Assembly: GCA_966211955.1 (NCBI GenBank)
Contig: CBIHOF010000021.1
Coordinates: forward strand, 40,093 to 104,092
Length of the DNA: 64,000 nt
Source: Albitalea sp966211955
Lineage (GTDB): Bacteria > Pseudomonadota > Gammaproteobacteria > Burkholderiales > Burkholderiaceae_C
Reading direction: 5' to 3'
Of the stretch, positions 47,055-54,377 are shown piece after piece. Position numbers and translations under genes: made by a program. The notes below the pieces were generated by a model, which worked only from the letters and a program-made list of their open reading frames with translations, was not told where the DNA came from and did not search any database. Numbering within the stretch: the stretch's first letter is position 1; each line of letters starts with the position of its first letter.

Positions 47055-47127
47055 CCGCGGATCCGGCTCCGCCGGTCCGCCAGTGGCGCCCCCTGGGGGG
47101 AGGCGCCGCAGGCGCTTCGGGGGGGTC
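47055..47127 (+). repeat. Mosaic intergenic palindromic repeat, copy C
   Basis: Starts CGCGGATCCGGCTCCGCCGG, continues with GGCGCCCCCTGGGGGGAGGC and ends GGCGCTTCGGGGGGG. The G-run lies 3 nt from the marC stop codon. It contains both hairpin modules. Confidence 0.8.
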
Positions 47128-47128
47128 G

Positions 47129-47758
47129 TCATCTAGCGAGGATGGGAAAGAGTTTTGTCAGGCCATCGGCAAGCAGCTCGACGGCCAGCGCAGCCAAGAT
47201 GAGGCCCATGAGCCTCGTCATGATATTGATGCCGGTCTGCCCCAGCACGCGCGCGATGCGCCCAGAGGCGGAAAAGACGAGGAAGGTGGCCACGGCCACG
47301 ACGACGCCGTAGCCCACGAGCACGCCGATCTCCCACCAGTGGCGCGTCTTGTCGGCGTAGATGACCATCGTCGAGATGGTGGCCGGCCCCGTGAGCAGCG
47401 GGATAGTCAGCGGCACGACGGCGATGCTCGAGCCTGCGTCGACCTTGCTCTCGCCTTCGCTCACGTCTTCCTTGCGGCCTTCGGCAGGCTGCGCGTTGAG
47501 CATCTGGAGGGAGGAGATCAGCAGCAAGGTGCCGCCGCCCACCTGGAAGGACGCGAGCGAGATGCCGAAGAACTCGATGATCTTCAGGCCGGCGATGGCG
47601 CTGAGCGCAATGACGAGGAACGCAGTGAAGGCGCTCACGCGGATCGTGCGCTTGCGCTGATCCGCGTTGAGGCTTTGCGTGAAGTGGATGAAAAACGGAA
47701 CCACGCCGATCGGGTTCACGATCGCGAGCAGTGCAATCAGCGGCTTGAGCAAATCCAT
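47129..47758 (-). CDS. MarC family integral membrane protein
   Basis: 209 residues with six TM segments. It begins MDLLKPLIALLAIVNPIGVV followed by PFFIHFTQSLNADQRKRTIR, the conserved 'NPiG..P.F' opening. The second half motif is VVPLTIPLLTGPATISTMVI. MarC proteins are of uncertain function, despite their naming after the multiple-antibiotic-resistance locus. The gene is upstream of nitronate monooxygenase on the same strand. Confidence 0.93.
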   Translation of the reverse strand: MDLLKPLIALLAIVNPIGVVPFFIHFTQSLNADQRKRTIRVSAFTAFLVIALSAIAGLKIIEFFGISLASFQVGGGTLLLISSLQMLNAQPAEGRKEDVSEGESKVDAGSSIAVVPLTIPLLTGPATISTMVIYADKTRHWWEIGVLVGYGVVVAVATFLVFSASGRIARVLGQTGINIMTRLMGLILAALAVELLADGLTKLFPILAR

Positions 47759-47801
47759 GGCCGCGATTGTGGCGCGCGCCGCGAGGCGCGCGCTCAGGGG
47801 G

Positions 47802-49196
47802 TCATTGCGCCGCGGGTTGGCCGATGGGCTTGCCGTTGACGAGCATCTGGCCCTTGTCGAAGCTCACCTGCGACTTGAGCATGTCGCCGTCCTTGACGAT
47901 GTAGCCGTCGTTGGTGAACTTGGCGATCATCACGTTGGCCATCTCGGCCTGCGCGGCGGCGTCGGCCTGTGGTGCCTGTGTGCCGGCGCCGAAGCGGCCG
48001 AGCATCTTCTCGACCCACACCGCCGGCAGCTTCGCCTCGCCGCGCAGCTGGCCGCGCGTCATGAGCAGTGCGGGCATCGGCAGCTGCGCATCGGCAGCCG
48101 TGGCGCCGGCCACGCCCACGGAATACGACAGTTCGCCGCGCTTGCCGTCGATCTCCACCGCCAGCTTGTCGATCGAGTACTCGGGATTGAATGGCAGCAG
48201 CGCCGCGACGTCCTGCTGCATCTGCGCCATCATCACCTGTGGCGACACCGCCTGCTTCATGTCGCAGGCCGCGTTGCCGGTGTCGATGAAGCGTTGCACG
48301 AAGCGCTGGTAGGTGGGCGCGTGGATGCGCTTGAGCGACGCCTGCATCTCCATCTTGTCGATGCGCACGTCGTTCACCATGCCCGAGGCGCTGAACTTGC
48401 CGACGTTGGAGAGCAGGTCTTTGTCGATGGTGTTCTGCGCCGAGGCCTTCAGCTGCTTGAGCGACATCTTCAGCGGCGGCATGTTGCTGCCTGTTGGCGC
48501 GATGGCGTTGACGTCCAGGCTCACCAGCTCGAGCTCGCCGGTGCCCGGCCGCAGCCAGAACGACCCGTCGCCCGCGCCCAGCTCGCCATGCATGCGCAGC
48601 GATTCGAGCTTCATGTCGAAGGCGGCGCGTTCGTCCTTGCCCCAGACGCTGAAGCCCGGGGTCGCCACGTCGTAGCGCACCTTGCCGCCGCTCTCGTGCA
48701 CGTCGCCCGCCAGGCCTTGCCAGCGCACCTTGTCGCCCTTGGGCGAGTCATAGTTCATCGCCGGGATGCTGAAGGTGGTGTCGCGCGAACCGCCGAAGCC
48801 GACCACCGTGTGGGCGGTGAAGGGCGACTTGTCGCCGATCAGCGCCGCGACCTGCTTTCTTTCGGATTCCGGCACCACGACCTCGGAGTCGATGACCGCG
48901 GCAGCGAAGGTGCTGAAGCCCGGCAGCGGGCCGTGCTTGATGGTCTGGCGGATGGTGATGCCCGCGTCGTTCGGGGTGCCGCAGCCGAACTGCAGCGTGA
49001 CGGTGTTGGTGGCGCTGAAGAGGCCACGGTCGTACTTTTGCGCCGAGACCTTCAGCAGCGGCCATTGGGCCTGCCACTCGGCGGGCATGGCCTGCAGCTT
49101 CTTCCTGGCCTGCGTGCCGGTGACGGCCGCGCCGCCCACGATGGCGACGCACAGCAGCACGACGACCGCCGCGGCGGCCACGATGTTCCTCTTCAT
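47802..49196 (-). CDS. YdgA-like protein (DUF945)
   Basis: 464 residues. An N-terminal signal-anchor is MKRNIVAAAAVVVLLCVAIV ending near GGAAVTG. The body is the beta-rich DUF945 domain (SAQKYDRGLFSATNTVTLQF, ITIRQTIKHGPLPGFSTFAA, LSKLDIEIDGKRG-like residues near the C-terminus). The 'YDRGLFSS' type motif and 'HGPLPG' are diagnostic of the family. Envelope localisation is inferred; function unknown. About 43 nt separate it from marC, so the two may share a transcript. Confidence 0.88.
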   Translation of the reverse strand: MKRNIVAAAAVVVLLCVAIVGGAAVTGTQARKKLQAMPAEWQAQWPLLKVSAQKYDRGLFSATNTVTLQFGCGTPNDAGITIRQTIKHGPLPGFSTFAAAVIDSEVVVPESERKQVAALIGDKSPFTAHTVVGFGGSRDTTFSIPAMNYDSPKGDKVRWQGLAGDVHESGGKVRYDVATPGFSVWGKDERAAFDMKLESLRMHGELGAGDGSFWLRPGTGELELVSLDVNAIAPTGSNMPPLKMSLKQLKASAQNTIDKDLLSNVGKFSASGMVNDVRIDKMEMQASLKRIHAPTYQRFVQRFIDTGNAACDMKQAVSPQVMMAQMQQDVAALLPFNPEYSIDKLAVEIDGKRGELSYSVGVAGATAADAQLPMPALLMTRGQLRGEAKLPAVWVEKMLGRFGAGTQAPQADAAAQAEMANVMIAKFTNDGYIVKDGDMLKSQVSFDKGQMLVNGKPIGQPAAQ

Positions 49197-49274
49197 TCCC
49201 TCTTCCTCTCGGTGTGTTCTTGCGTATCGCGCACAAGTGTAGTCATGCGGGTGCGGCCGCCGACCGGCAGCAAT

Positions 49275-50195
49275 TCACGCGTGGGCGCTGCTGCGCATTG
49301 CCAGGTACACGGAACAGGTACCCCGAAGGTAGACGAGCCCGGGCAGCACCAGCGCGAGCGCAAACACCACCCCGCCGCCAACCAGCGCGGCGGCGGCATG
49401 GCCGGCGGAGCCCGTCGGTGCACCCGCGGCGCCCAGGCTGCGAAGGCCATAGCCGAAGAGCCCTGCCATGAGCTGTTGAGGCGGCACATCGACCCCGACC
49501 ACCGTCACGCCGAGCAGCGCGATGACGCGGCCTCCTGCCATGACGGCGAAAGTCACCAGTGCCCCGACTGCGCCGGCCAGCAGGCTCACCGCCGCCATCA
49601 GCAGCGCAACCGTCAGCAACCGCTGGCGCACCCATTGGAAGAGCTGGCGCACCACGGCGACCACGCCGGTGCCCGCCCATACCGCCGGCGCGGCCAGGGG
49701 TACCACCACTGCCACGAGCGACAGCAAGGCGATGCCCACGCCCACCACGCCCAGCGGCACGACGGCGCCGAACAGGATCGGCCCCACGACCGGCCCGGAG
49801 ACGGACACCCGGCACAGCCACAGCAGGCCATAGAGCACCGCGCCAAGCGCGGCGTACACGCTCAACATCAGCAGCAACACGAGAATGAGCCGGTGGGCCG
49901 TGAGCAACGAAGTGCGCAGCGCCTCGGTGATGTCACGCACAGGCTCGCCCTGTGCGTCGTCCATGATGAGGATGCCCGCCGCGTTGCCGCCGTAGAACGC
50001 CGCGAAAAGCGCGGCTGCCGCCTCGACCGCACCCAGCCGCATGGCGCCCTGGGCCAGCGAGCTCTCGGCCATGGCGGTGAGCAGCCCGGCCACCGAAAAA
50101 GTCAGCAGCAGCACATACAGCGCGCGTAAATTTCGCACCGCGTCCACGCTGGAAAGCACGATGTCGAGCGCTTGCAGCGGACTGCGGTGAGCCAT
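49275..50195 (-). CDS. Multi-pass membrane protein, unknown function
   Basis: 306 residues with about six hydrophobic segments (LYVLLLTFSVAGLLTAMAES, LILVLLLMLSVYAALGAVLY, GIALLSLVAVVVPLAAPAVW, AAVSLLAGAVGALVTFAVMA, LVGGGVVFALALVLPGLVYL). The start MAHRSPLQALDIVLSSVDAV has a cytosolic amphipathic stretch before TM1. No transporter or enzyme signature is seen. It is probably an inner membrane protein. Its start faces the long upstream region of the RRM gene. Confidence 0.7.
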   Translation of the reverse strand: MAHRSPLQALDIVLSSVDAVRNLRALYVLLLTFSVAGLLTAMAESSLAQGAMRLGAVEAAAALFAAFYGGNAAGILIMDDAQGEPVRDITEALRTSLLTAHRLILVLLLMLSVYAALGAVLYGLLWLCRVSVSGPVVGPILFGAVVPLGVVGVGIALLSLVAVVVPLAAPAVWAGTGVVAVVRQLFQWVRQRLLTVALLMAAVSLLAGAVGALVTFAVMAGGRVIALLGVTVVGVDVPPQQLMAGLFGYGLRSLGAAGAPTGSAGHAAAALVGGGVVFALALVLPGLVYLRGTCSVYLAMRSSAHA

Positions 50196-50521
50196 GGCGA
50201 TGTTTGGGTATTGAAAATGGCGCGCGGCATGCCCGGCGAATTGCGGCGGATGATATCGACAGCCGCGCCGTTTAAGGGTTTGCACGAAGGTGACGCGGCC
50301 TTTTTTACCTCCGGGTTCGCGGTAACCCTGTGTGTTTTACCGGGGGCCCAAACCCTTCTGCCCGAAAACAACACTTTATTTCGCGCGGCTTTGCGCACGA
50401 TTTCGCGTTTACTTGATAATGGAATTTCCCTTGTTAGGTAGCAGCGCCTTTGCTTGATTGTTCAGGATAGGTTGAAGCTCCACAGGACTCTCTGTTTCAG
50501 GAAACGAAAGGCGCTCTCCAG
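50196..50521. other. 326-nt intergenic region, long leader of the RRM gene
   Basis: Lies between divergent genes and is visibly less GC-rich than the rest of the window, especially 50340-50470. TTGATA at about 50413 and similar A/T-rich hexamers further on could be promoter parts, but no pair is convincing. A long untranslated leader fits cold-inducible RNA-binding protein genes; that is an inference. Confidence 0.45.
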
Positions 50522-51016
50522 ATGGGCAACAAACTTTACGTGGGCAACCTCGCCTACAGCGTTCGCGACGACGATCTTCAAGAAGCGTTCGCGCAATTCG
50601 GCACCGTGTCCTCCGCCAAGGTCATGATGGACCGCGACACTGGCCGCTCCAAGGGCTTCGGCTTCGTGGAGATGGGCTCTGATGCCGAGGCACAAGCTGC
50701 CATCAACGGCATGAACGGCCAGGCCCTCGACGGCCGTGCGGTCGTCGTCAACGAGGCCCGTCCGCGCGAAGAGCGTCCGGGCGGCTTCGGCGGCGGCGGT
50801 GGTGGCCGCTCCGGTGGTGGCGGTGGCTACGGCGGTGGTGGTAGCGGCGGCGGCTACGGTGGTGGCGGCGGTGGCCGCTCCGGCGGTGGCGGCGGCTACG
50901 GTGGTGGCGGCGGTGGCCGCTCCGGTGGCGGTGGCGGCTACGGCGGTGGTGGCGGTGGCCGCTCCGGCGGTGGCGGCGGCTACGGCGGTGGTGGTGGTGG
51001 CCGCGGCGGCTACTGA
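50522..51016 (+). CDS. RNA-binding protein with one RRM and a repeated glycine-rich tail
   Basis: 164 residues. The RRM spans 1-80: RNP2 is KLYVGNLAYSVRDDDLQEAF and RNP1 is RSKGFGFVEMGSDAEAQAAI. After EARPREERPGG comes a tail made only of Gly, Ser, Arg and Tyr, with the 14-residue unit RSGGGGGYGGGGGG repeated three times exactly after a longer first unit, ending RGGY. Proteins of this type bind RNA and are often cold-induced; the tail may drive self-association. The tail is encoded by 42-bp DNA repeats. A terminator follows. Confidence 0.95.
   Translation: MGNKLYVGNLAYSVRDDDLQEAFAQFGTVSSAKVMMDRDTGRSKGFGFVEMGSDAEAQAAINGMNGQALDGRAVVVNEARPREERPGGFGGGGGGRSGGGGGYGGGGSGGGYGGGGGGRSGGGGGYGGGGGGRSGGGGGYGGGGGGRSGGGGGYGGGGGGRGGY
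50790..51013 (+). repeat. 42-bp tandem coding repeats in the RRM gene tail
   Basis: Units of GGCCGCTCCGGYGGYGGCGG type alternate with GGCTACGGYGGTGGYGGYGG. Wobble differences at third positions show that some units have drifted while the protein repeat is exact. Copy number is likely to vary between strains by slippage. Confidence 0.85.
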
Positions 51017-51064
51017 TCCCAGCCCCGACAGGCACTGATCCGGTGCGTGCGCCGGATCGACGAA

Positions 51065-51097
51065 AGGCAGTGAAGCGACGAGCTCACTGCCTTTTTT
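51065..51097 (+). terminator. Intrinsic terminator of the RRM gene
   Basis: 9-bp stem AGGCAGTGA/TCACTGCCT extended by an inner AGC/GCT pairing, followed by a T-run to 51097. Confidence 0.9.
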
Positions 51098-51169
51098 CAT
51101 GTCCGCGCGAATGCGCAACGCCGCGGTGGTCGCATGACCTCGCGGTCCTGGCGAGGTTGAAGATCGGGC

Positions 51170-51982
51170 CTACTGCGCCTTGCGGTTCTTGCGGGGCCGG
51201 CCGGCCAGCAGGCGGTCGAAGAGCCAGTCCGGCAGCGCGCGCAGCAGCTTGGCGACCACGCCCATCTGCCAGGGGATCACACGGAAAGTCACGCCGGCTT
51301 CGATGGCCTGGAAGGCCTTGTCGGCAAAGTCCTCCGGCTGCATCAGGAAGGGCATGCCGTAGCGGTTTTCCGCGGTCAGTGGCGTGGCCACGTAGCCCGG
51401 GGCCACCGTCACGACCTTCACGCCGAACGGCCGGCATTCGCCACGCAGGCTTTCGCAGTAGCTGATGACTGCCGCCTTGCTCGAACAGTAGGCGCCGTGC
51501 CCAGGCAGCCCGCGAATGCCCGCGACGCTCGCAATGCCCACCAATCGCCCGCTCTTGCGTTCGCACATCGCGGCGACGAAAGGGTGGAAGGTGGCGGTCA
51601 TGCCGAGGTTGTTGGTCTCGTAGGTCGAGCGCATCACCTCGAGGTCGTCACGAATGGCCGTGTCGATGCCCACGCTGATGCCGGCATTGGCGATCACCAC
51701 GTCGGGCAGGCCTTGCGCCTCGATGCAGGCGTGGCCTGCAGCGACGATGCTGTCCACATTGCGCACATCGGCGGCATAGACGGCGAAGCGCGAGGCATCG
51801 ATGCCCTGCGATGACGCCCAGGCCTGCACCTCGGCCGCACGGCGGGCGACCAGTGCCAGACGGTAGCCGGCGGCGTGGTAGCGCGCGGCCAGCGCCTGGC
51901 CGATGCCGCTGGAGGCACCGGTGATGAACACGAGCGGGCCGCGTGCGGCGAGTGCAGTCGAGTTGCTGGCGGATATCGTCAT
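51170..51982 (-). CDS. Short-chain dehydrogenase/reductase
   Basis: 270 residues. The NAD(P)-binding motif is LVFITGASSGIGQALAARYH (TGxxxGIG). NAG is in VVIANAGISVGIDTAIRDDL, the catalytic Ser in GRLVGIASVAGIRGLPGHGA, and YxxxK is AYCSSKAAVISYCESLRGEC. The basic tail RPRKNRKAQ and hydrophobic C-terminal helix suggest membrane association. It follows lptC on the same strand after 49 nt. Substrate unknown; an envelope or lipid role would suit the neighbours. Confidence 0.92.
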   Translation of the reverse strand: MTISASNSTALAARGPLVFITGASSGIGQALAARYHAAGYRLALVARRAAEVQAWASSQGIDASRFAVYAADVRNVDSIVAAGHACIEAQGLPDVVIANAGISVGIDTAIRDDLEVMRSTYETNNLGMTATFHPFVAAMCERKSGRLVGIASVAGIRGLPGHGAYCSSKAAVISYCESLRGECRPFGVKVVTVAPGYVATPLTAENRYGMPFLMQPEDFADKAFQAIEAGVTFRVIPWQMGVVAKLLRALPDWLFDRLLAGRPRKNRKAQ

Positions 51983-52031
51983 CGTGTGTTTTGGATGTGC
52001 CTCTGGTTGCCCTTTGGCCGGACGTCCTGCG

Positions 52032-52712
52032 CTATTTGCGCACGCCCGGCACCGTCGGCGGGATGGTGGCGGTGACGTGGCCCTTGAGCTGCACGACCCG
52101 TTCGAGGTTGTCGTAGTCCATCGCGTCCGCATGAACTTCCATGCCGCCGCGCGTCACCGTGACCGGCAGGTGCGAGCGAATCCGCTCGGTGTTGAGAAAG
52201 GCGTGCAGGAACTCGCCGCGGAACTCGATCGGGTCTTCGCCGGCCAGGCCTTCGCGCACGACGTGTGCGCCGCCTTGAAGCTGGACCTCGCTGCCGTCGC
52301 CGTTGGACAGCGCCGAACGTGCGTTGGCGCGCGTCACGCGGCCATCCGGCGCGATGGCGCGCACCCGCACGTTGTCGATCTCCAGCGTGTCGGTGTCCGG
52401 GTAGTGGCGCATCAGGTCGCCTTCGATCTGCGCCCGCATGGCGCCATCGGGACCGAAGCGGCGCACGATGAAGTTCGACATCTGATAGTCGGGTTCGTGC
52501 TTCAGGGGGGCTGCTGCCTGCGGCGTTTCCACCAGCGGCGTGTTGGACACCAGCCACCAGGTGCCCAGCGCGAGCATCGCCATCAGCAGCAGCGGCAGAT
52601 AAGCCGACAGGCGCTCGATCAGGCGAGCCGACCAGGGCATGTCGCCATGGCGCACGACAGGCACCGCGCTGGGCGCGAGCACGTTGGTCTCGGCAATGAT
52701 GTCAGTGGCCAT
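52032..52712 (-). CDS. lptC: LPS export ABC transporter periplasmic protein LptC
   Basis: 226 residues. One TM segment lies at about 37-57 (LSAYLPLLLMAMLALGTWWL), then the LptC beta-jellyroll with HEPDYQMSNFIVRRFGPDGA, then LMRHYPDTDTLEIDNVRVRA and GEFLHAFLNTERIRSHLPVT. It bridges LptB2FG in the inner membrane to LptA in the periplasm. It overlaps the kdsC end by 11 nt. lptA and lptB, which normally follow, are not in this position; an SDR gene is. Confidence 0.93.
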   Translation of the reverse strand: MATDIIAETNVLAPSAVPVVRHGDMPWSARLIERLSAYLPLLLMAMLALGTWWLVSNTPLVETPQAAAPLKHEPDYQMSNFIVRRFGPDGAMRAQIEGDLMRHYPDTDTLEIDNVRVRAIAPDGRVTRANARSALSNGDGSEVQLQGGAHVVREGLAGEDPIEFRGEFLHAFLNTERIRSHLPVTVTRGGMEVHADAMDYDNLERVVQLKGHVTATIPPTVPGVRK

Positions 52713-53280
52713 CGTCCAGCGTGACCAGGTGGCCGTGCAGCAGCTGCGCATAGCGGCCGGCCGCGGTCAGCAGCAAATCGCAGCACTCGCGCGCCGCGCC
52801 ATGGCCGCCTGCAGCGGTGGTGACGTGATGCGCCACGGCACGCGCCTCGATGTGCCCGTTGGACGGCGCGCAGGCAAATGCGGCGCGTGTCATGAGCGGC
52901 AGGTCGGGCCAGTCATCGCCCATCGCGGCGAGCGATTCCCAGCCGACCTGCAGCGTCTTCATCACGCCCGCGGCCGCCGCCAGCTTGTCGTGCGCGCCGT
53001 ACACCGCATGCGCGATGCCGAGGTCGGCCACCCGCTTGCGCACTGCCGGCGAATCGCGCCCGGTGATGACGATGGGCACGATGCCGCCTTGCGCGAGCAG
53101 CTTGAGGCCGTGGCCGTCCAGCGTGTTGAAGGCCTTGAATTCCTCGCCGCGCTCGCTGATGTAGATGCGGCCGTCGGTGAGCACGCCGTCCACGTCGAAG
53201 ATCGCGGCGCGGATGCCTTGCGCCTTCAGCAGCAGCCCGGGGGCGAACGAGAGGGCGGGCGTCAACAATGCAGACGCCAT
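52702..53280 (-). CDS. kdsC: 3-deoxy-D-manno-octulosonate 8-phosphate phosphatase KdsC
   Basis: 192 residues, HAD superfamily. The nucleophile motif is AAIFDVDGVLTDGRIYISER, with FNTLDGHGLKLLAQGGIVPI, ITGRDSPAVRKRVADLGI and the metal site AMGDDWPDLPLMTRAAF. It removes phosphate from KDO-8-P to give KDO for lipopolysaccharide core. Its ATG overlaps the kdsD stop (ATGA). Confidence 0.96.
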   Translation of the reverse strand: MASALLTPALSFAPGLLLKAQGIRAAIFDVDGVLTDGRIYISERGEEFKAFNTLDGHGLKLLAQGGIVPIVITGRDSPAVRKRVADLGIAHAVYGAHDKLAAAAGVMKTLQVGWESLAAMGDDWPDLPLMTRAAFACAPSNGHIEARAVAHHVTTAAGGHGAARECCDLLLTAAGRYAQLLHGHLVTLDDGH

Positions 53281-54269
53281 CAGATGACCTTCGCCCGCAT
53301 CAGGTCGTTGGAGTTGAGCGCGCCGACGAGCTTGTTGTCGCCATCGACCACCAGCACGAGCGTGATGCGCGCTTCTTCCATCAGGTCGGCGGCGTCCACG
53401 GCCAGCGCGTCGGGCCGCACCGAGCGCGGCTTCTTGTGCATGACCTCGCCGGCGCTCAAGCCGCGCAAGTCGATGCCTTGTTCGATGCAGCGGCGCAGGT
53501 CGCCATCAGTGAAGATGCCCAGCACGTGGCCCTCGGGGTCGCAGATGGCGCAGGCGCCCAGGCCCTTGCTGCCCATCTCCCGCATCATGTCGGTGAAGCC
53601 GGTGTCCGGGCTCACGCGAGGCAGCGCGTCGCCGGTGCGCATCAGGTCGCGCACGTGGGTGAGCAGCTTGCGGCCGAGCGAGCCGCCCGGGTGCGAACGC
53701 GCGAAGTCTTCCTCGCGAAATCCGCGGGCGTCGAGCAGCGCAACCGCCAGTGCATCGCCCAGCGCCATCTGCGCCGTGGTGCTGGTAGTGGGCGCGAGGT
53801 TGAGCGGGCAGGCCTCCTCGTCGACGGCACTGTTGAGCACGATGTCGGCATGCTGCGCGAGCGTCGATTCGCCACGGCCCGTCATGGCCACGAGCTTGAC
53901 GCCCAGGCGCTTGAGCGCCGGCAGGATGGCCGCGATCTCGTCGACCTCGCCCGAGTTGGAGATGGCCAGCACCACATCGCCCTCGGTCACCATGCCGAGG
54001 TCGCCATGACTTGCTTCGGCGGGATGCACGAACATCGCCGGCGTGCCGGTAGATGCCAGCGTGGCGGCGATCTTGCGGCCCACGTGGCCGCTCTTGCCCA
54101 TGCCCATCACCACGACGCGGCCCTTGCACTGGAGCATGGTCCACACCGCCTCGCCGAAGGTTGCGCCCTGGCGATCTTTCAGCGCGAGCAGCGCGCGAGC
54201 TTCGATGTCGAAGGTCTCGTGCGCGAGCTTGAGCGCGCGTTGCGCGTCGAATGAGGGTTTTGCAGGCAC
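53280..54269 (-). CDS. kdsD: D-arabinose 5-phosphate isomerase KdsD
   Basis: About 329 residues from a GTG at 54269 (VPAKPSFDAQRALKLAHETF); the ATG at 54368 would add 33 unconserved residues close to the divergent antiporter start. A SIS domain covers about 35-180 (RVVVMGMGKSGHVGRKIAAT, FVHPAEASHGDLGMVTEGDV, LAISNSGEVDEIAAILPALK). Two CBS domains are at about 205-325. It makes arabinose 5-phosphate, the first step to KDO. First gene of kdsD-kdsC-lptC, all overlapping. Confidence 0.95.
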   Translation of the reverse strand: MPAKPSFDAQRALKLAHETFDIEARALLALKDRQGATFGEAVWTMLQCKGRVVVMGMGKSGHVGRKIAATLASTGTPAMFVHPAEASHGDLGMVTEGDVVLAISNSGEVDEIAAILPALKRLGVKLVAMTGRGESTLAQHADIVLNSAVDEEACPLNLAPTTSTTAQMALGDALAVALLDARGFREEDFARSHPGGSLGRKLLTHVRDLMRTGDALPRVSPDTGFTDMMREMGSKGLGACAICDPEGHVLGIFTDGDLRRCIEQGIDLRGLSAGEVMHKKPRSVRPDALAVDAADLMEEARITLVLVVDGDNKLVGALNSNDLMRAKVI

Positions 54270-54377
54270 GGCGGGCGCGGGGTGTGCGTTTAGGATGGGC
54301 CGATTGTAGGCACCCGGCCTCTGCCGGGCATGGGCCTTGCGGTCGGTGGCCCCCGGCGTTCTGCGCACCGTTCACGA

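Noticed and set aside
50790..51013. Regularly spaced repeats resembling a CRISPR array
   Set aside because: The repeats are in frame with an RRM protein, have no unique spacers, and encode a glycine-rich tail.
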